Shown here piece after piece: positions 62,448 to 64,000 of a stretch of 64,000 nt of DNA. Positions within the stretch are counted from its first letter, which is position 1. Every line of letters starts with the position of its first letter. Origin of the DNA: Pelobacter sp. (GTDB lineage: Bacteria > Desulfobacterota > Desulfuromonadia > Geobacterales > Pseudopelobacteraceae). The DNA lies in the NCBI GenBank assembly GCA_030824515.1, contig JAVBXN010000036.1:30822-94821 (forward strand). The letters run 5' to 3'. The position numbers were made by a program, and so were the translations under genes. The notes beneath the pieces were generated by a model. The model was given only the letters and a program-made list of their open reading frames with translations. It was not told where the DNA came from and searched no databases.

Positions 62448-64000
62448 ATGGCATTTACATTTGTAGGTAAAGATAACGCTGCAATTGCAGCTCTAACGAC
62501 GACAGCTATCGCGGCGCTTACTACCGATGAACTAAATACCATATCCCCAACTCAGGTTCCGGTCCTTACCACGGCTCAGGTCGCGGCTCTAACCAGCGAT
62601 CAGGTGGTCGCCATGGAAATTGCCGATGTCGCCGCTTTTTCCGCAACCCAGATCAAGGCTCTGGATACCGATATAACAGCCATGACCACGGCACAGATTG
62701 CTGCGCTGACCCCGAGCGCCATTGCCGGCCTGACCACCTCACAGGCTGCAGCTCTTGGCACCGACCAGGTTGCCGCACTGACTACCGCGCAAACCAAGTC
62801 ATTGACCACAGCCGACATCGCGGCAATGAGTACCGACCAGATCAATGCCTTTGACACGGCAGATTTTGCCGTTCTCAGCGCAGACCAGCTGAAAGCGCTT
62901 GAAACTTCCGATATCGCCGCGGTAAGCACCGCCCAATTCAATGCCCTGACCACATCACAGATCACCGTCCTGACTACAGCCCAGATAGCGGCCCTTACCA
63001 GCGATCAGGTTGCAGCCATGGAAACCGCCGATGTCGCAGTTTTGTCCGCAGCCCAGGCAAAAGCTCTGGATTCAGATATTACCGCGATGACCACGGCACA
63101 GATTGCAGCCCTTACTCCGGGCGCCATAGCCGGCCTAACCACGTCACAGGTGGCGGCTCTGGGCACCGATCAGGTCGCGGCTTTTACCACCGCACAAACC
63201 AAGTCATTGACTACTTCCGACATCGCCGCCATGGGTACCGATCAGATCCAAGCAATCAATACTGCTGACATGACAGTTCTCAGCGCCGACCAACTGAAAG
63301 CACTTGGAACGGAAGATATCGCCGCTTTGAGTACGGCACAGTTTAACGCCCTGACCACGTCCCAGATCACCAGCCTGAGTACGGCACAGATAGCGGCCCT
63401 TACCAGCGACCAGGTGGCCGCCATGGAAACGGCCGATGTTGCCGCTCTGTCCGCACCCCAGGCCAAGGCGCTGGCCGGTGACATTACAGCCATGACCACG
63501 GCACAAATTGCAGCTCTGACCCCAAATGCTGTTGCCGGCCTCACTACGACACAGGTGGCGGCTCTGGGTACCGATCAGGTCGCGGCTTTTACCACCGCAC
63601 AAATCAAGTCCTTGACTACTACCGATATCGCGGCCATGGGCACCGATCAGATCAAGGCCTTTGACACTTCAGATTTCGCCGTTCTCAGTGCCGACCAGCT
63701 GAAAGCACTTGAAACAGCAGATATTGCCGCATTGAGCACAGCCCAGTTCAACGCACTGACAACCTCCCAGATCACCAGCCTGACCACGGCCCAGATTGCA
63801 GCCCTGACCAGCGACCAGGTGGCCGCCATGGAAACCGCCGATGTCGCCGTTTTATCCGCTGCCCAGGCAAAAGCTCTGGATACAGACATTGCCGCCATGA
63901 CCACCGCGCAGATAAGAGTGCTGACTCCTGGCGCTATTGCCGGCCTCACCACTACACAGGTTGCCGCTCTGGGAACCGACCAGATTGCAGCCTTGACCAC
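62448..64000 (+). CDS. Giant octapeptide-repeat protein, type I secretion candidate (3' end outside window)
   Basis: The frame is open from the ATG at 62448 (GGAGG at 8 bp) to the window edge, 517 codons. After a 48-residue start ('MAFTFVGKDNAAIAALTTTA') the protein is built only of eight-residue units of the type TTAQIAAL, with variants such as TSDQVAAM, ETADVAAL, TTADIAAM and STDQINAF. It has no Cys, Trp, His or Tyr and a single Arg in the visible part. Seventeen units (one short by a residue) make a 135-residue block repeated at least 3.5 times. No signal peptide is visible; the divergent ABC/HlyD/TolC genes suggest type I secretion, which would need a C-terminal signal not seen here. A surface filament or adhesin role is inferred. 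Confidence 0.85.
   Translation, partial: MAFTFVGKDNAAIAALTTTAIAALTTDELNTISPTQVPVLTTAQVAALTSDQVVAMEIADVAAFSATQIKALDTDITAMTTAQIAALTPSAIAGLTTSQAAALGTDQVAALTTAQTKSLTTADIAAMSTDQINAFDTADFAVLSADQLKALETSDIAAVSTAQFNALTTSQITVLTTAQIAALTSDQVAAMETADVAVLSAAQAKALDSDITAMTTAQIAALTPGAIAGLTTSQVAALGTDQVAAFTTAQTKSLTTSDIAAMGTDQIQAINTADMTVLSADQLKALGTEDIAALSTAQFNALTTSQITSLSTAQIAALTSDQVAAMETADVAALSAPQAKALAGDITAMTTAQIAALTPNAVAGLTTTQVAALGTDQVAAFTTAQIKSLTTTDIAAMGTDQIKAFDTSDFAVLSADQLKALETADIAALSTAQFNALTTSQITSLTTAQIAALTSDQVAAMETADVAVLSAAQAKALDTDIAAMTTAQIRVLTPGAIAGLTTTQVAALGTDQIAALT
62592..64000 (+). repeat. 405-bp tandem higher-order repeat in the octapeptide protein gene
   Basis: The landmark ACCAGCGAYCAGGT starts at 62592, 62997, 63402 and 63807, exactly 405 bp apart each time, so copies 1-3 are full and copy 4 is cut by the window. 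405 bp equals 135 codons, i.e. 16 octapeptides plus one heptapeptide. Copies differ at scattered, mostly silent positions, which shows that the period is kept at protein level. Confidence 0.93.

Noticed and set aside
62600..64000. Long open frames on the minus strand (62600-62965, 63204-63602, 63242-63544, 63647-64000)
   Set aside because: They are antisense shadows of the octapeptide repeat; the absence of stops follows from its codon pattern. They have no ribosome-binding sites.
62448..64000. Reading the repeats as RTX (GGXGXDXXX) calcium-binding units
   Set aside because: The visible units contain no glycine-aspartate nonapeptides; they are of another kind. An RTX tail could exist beyond the window.

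Overview
The window looks like a piece of chromosome from an anaerobic, motile, metal-respiring member of the Geobacter lineage (Desulfuromonadota/Geobacterales). The main evidence is three different inner-membrane multihaem cytochrome systems side by side (CbcL-like, Cbc4/CbcSTU-like, ImcH-like), a ferredoxin-rubredoxin pair, a C_GCAxxG_C_C protein, and the general gene style. The species cannot be named from the sequence alone.

Layout. 1-3580: end of an integrated phage or phage-like element. It holds a minor-tail-protein-Z-like gene, a ribbon-helix-helix protein, an unknown ORF and a tyrosine integrase that stops 44 bp from the 3' end of a tRNA-Lys(UUU), the likely attachment site. 3729-6842: a REC-PAS-GGDEF diguanylate cyclase, a DUF362-ferredoxin protein and a DksA/TraR-type zinc finger protein. 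6980-14590 (minus strand): a TolC-MFP-RND efflux operon followed by small genes (C_GCAxxG_C_C, DUF2892, metallo-beta-lactamase fold, periplasmic rhodanese). 14710-18588 (minus): tolQ-tolR-tolA-tolB-pal. 18654-22268: coaBC, an MBL hydrolase, ferredoxin, rubredoxin, a zinc-ribbon protein and a class V aminotransferase. 22825-29329: the respiratory cluster. 29415-31865: a small protein, trxB and ilvA.

31852-53982 is a flagellin and flagellin-modification island. Flagellin is encoded with FlaF and FlbT, a regulator pair best known from Alphaproteobacteria, and is surrounded by glycosyltransferases. One is a 2233-residue polypeptide made of several TPR + GT9/heptosyltransferase-like modules; another is an OGT/SPINDLY (GT41)-type enzyme. 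There are also GT4 and CgeB-GT2 enzymes, two methyltransferases, two TPR proteins, and an acyl-AMP ligase/ACP/left-handed-beta-helix acyltransferase trio. The parts fit synthesis, methylation and acylation of a glycan placed on flagellin.

54386-64000: two FlgO-like lipoproteins, then a type I secretion operon (ABC, HlyD, a TolC with a long coiled-coil N-terminal extension, and an FGE-fold protein). Divergent from it, and running off the right edge, is a huge low-complexity gene. It encodes octapeptides of the type TTAQIAAL arranged in an exact 405-bp (135-residue) higher-order repeat. A near-consensus sigma-28 (FliA) promoter lies about 160 bp upstream of it, so this secreted repeat protein seems to be part of the flagellar/motility regulon. 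Sigma-28-like promoters also precede the flagellin gene and the TPR gene heading the glycosylation genes. The most novel-looking items are this repeat protein with its dedicated secretion system and the polymodular TPR-glycosyltransferase.
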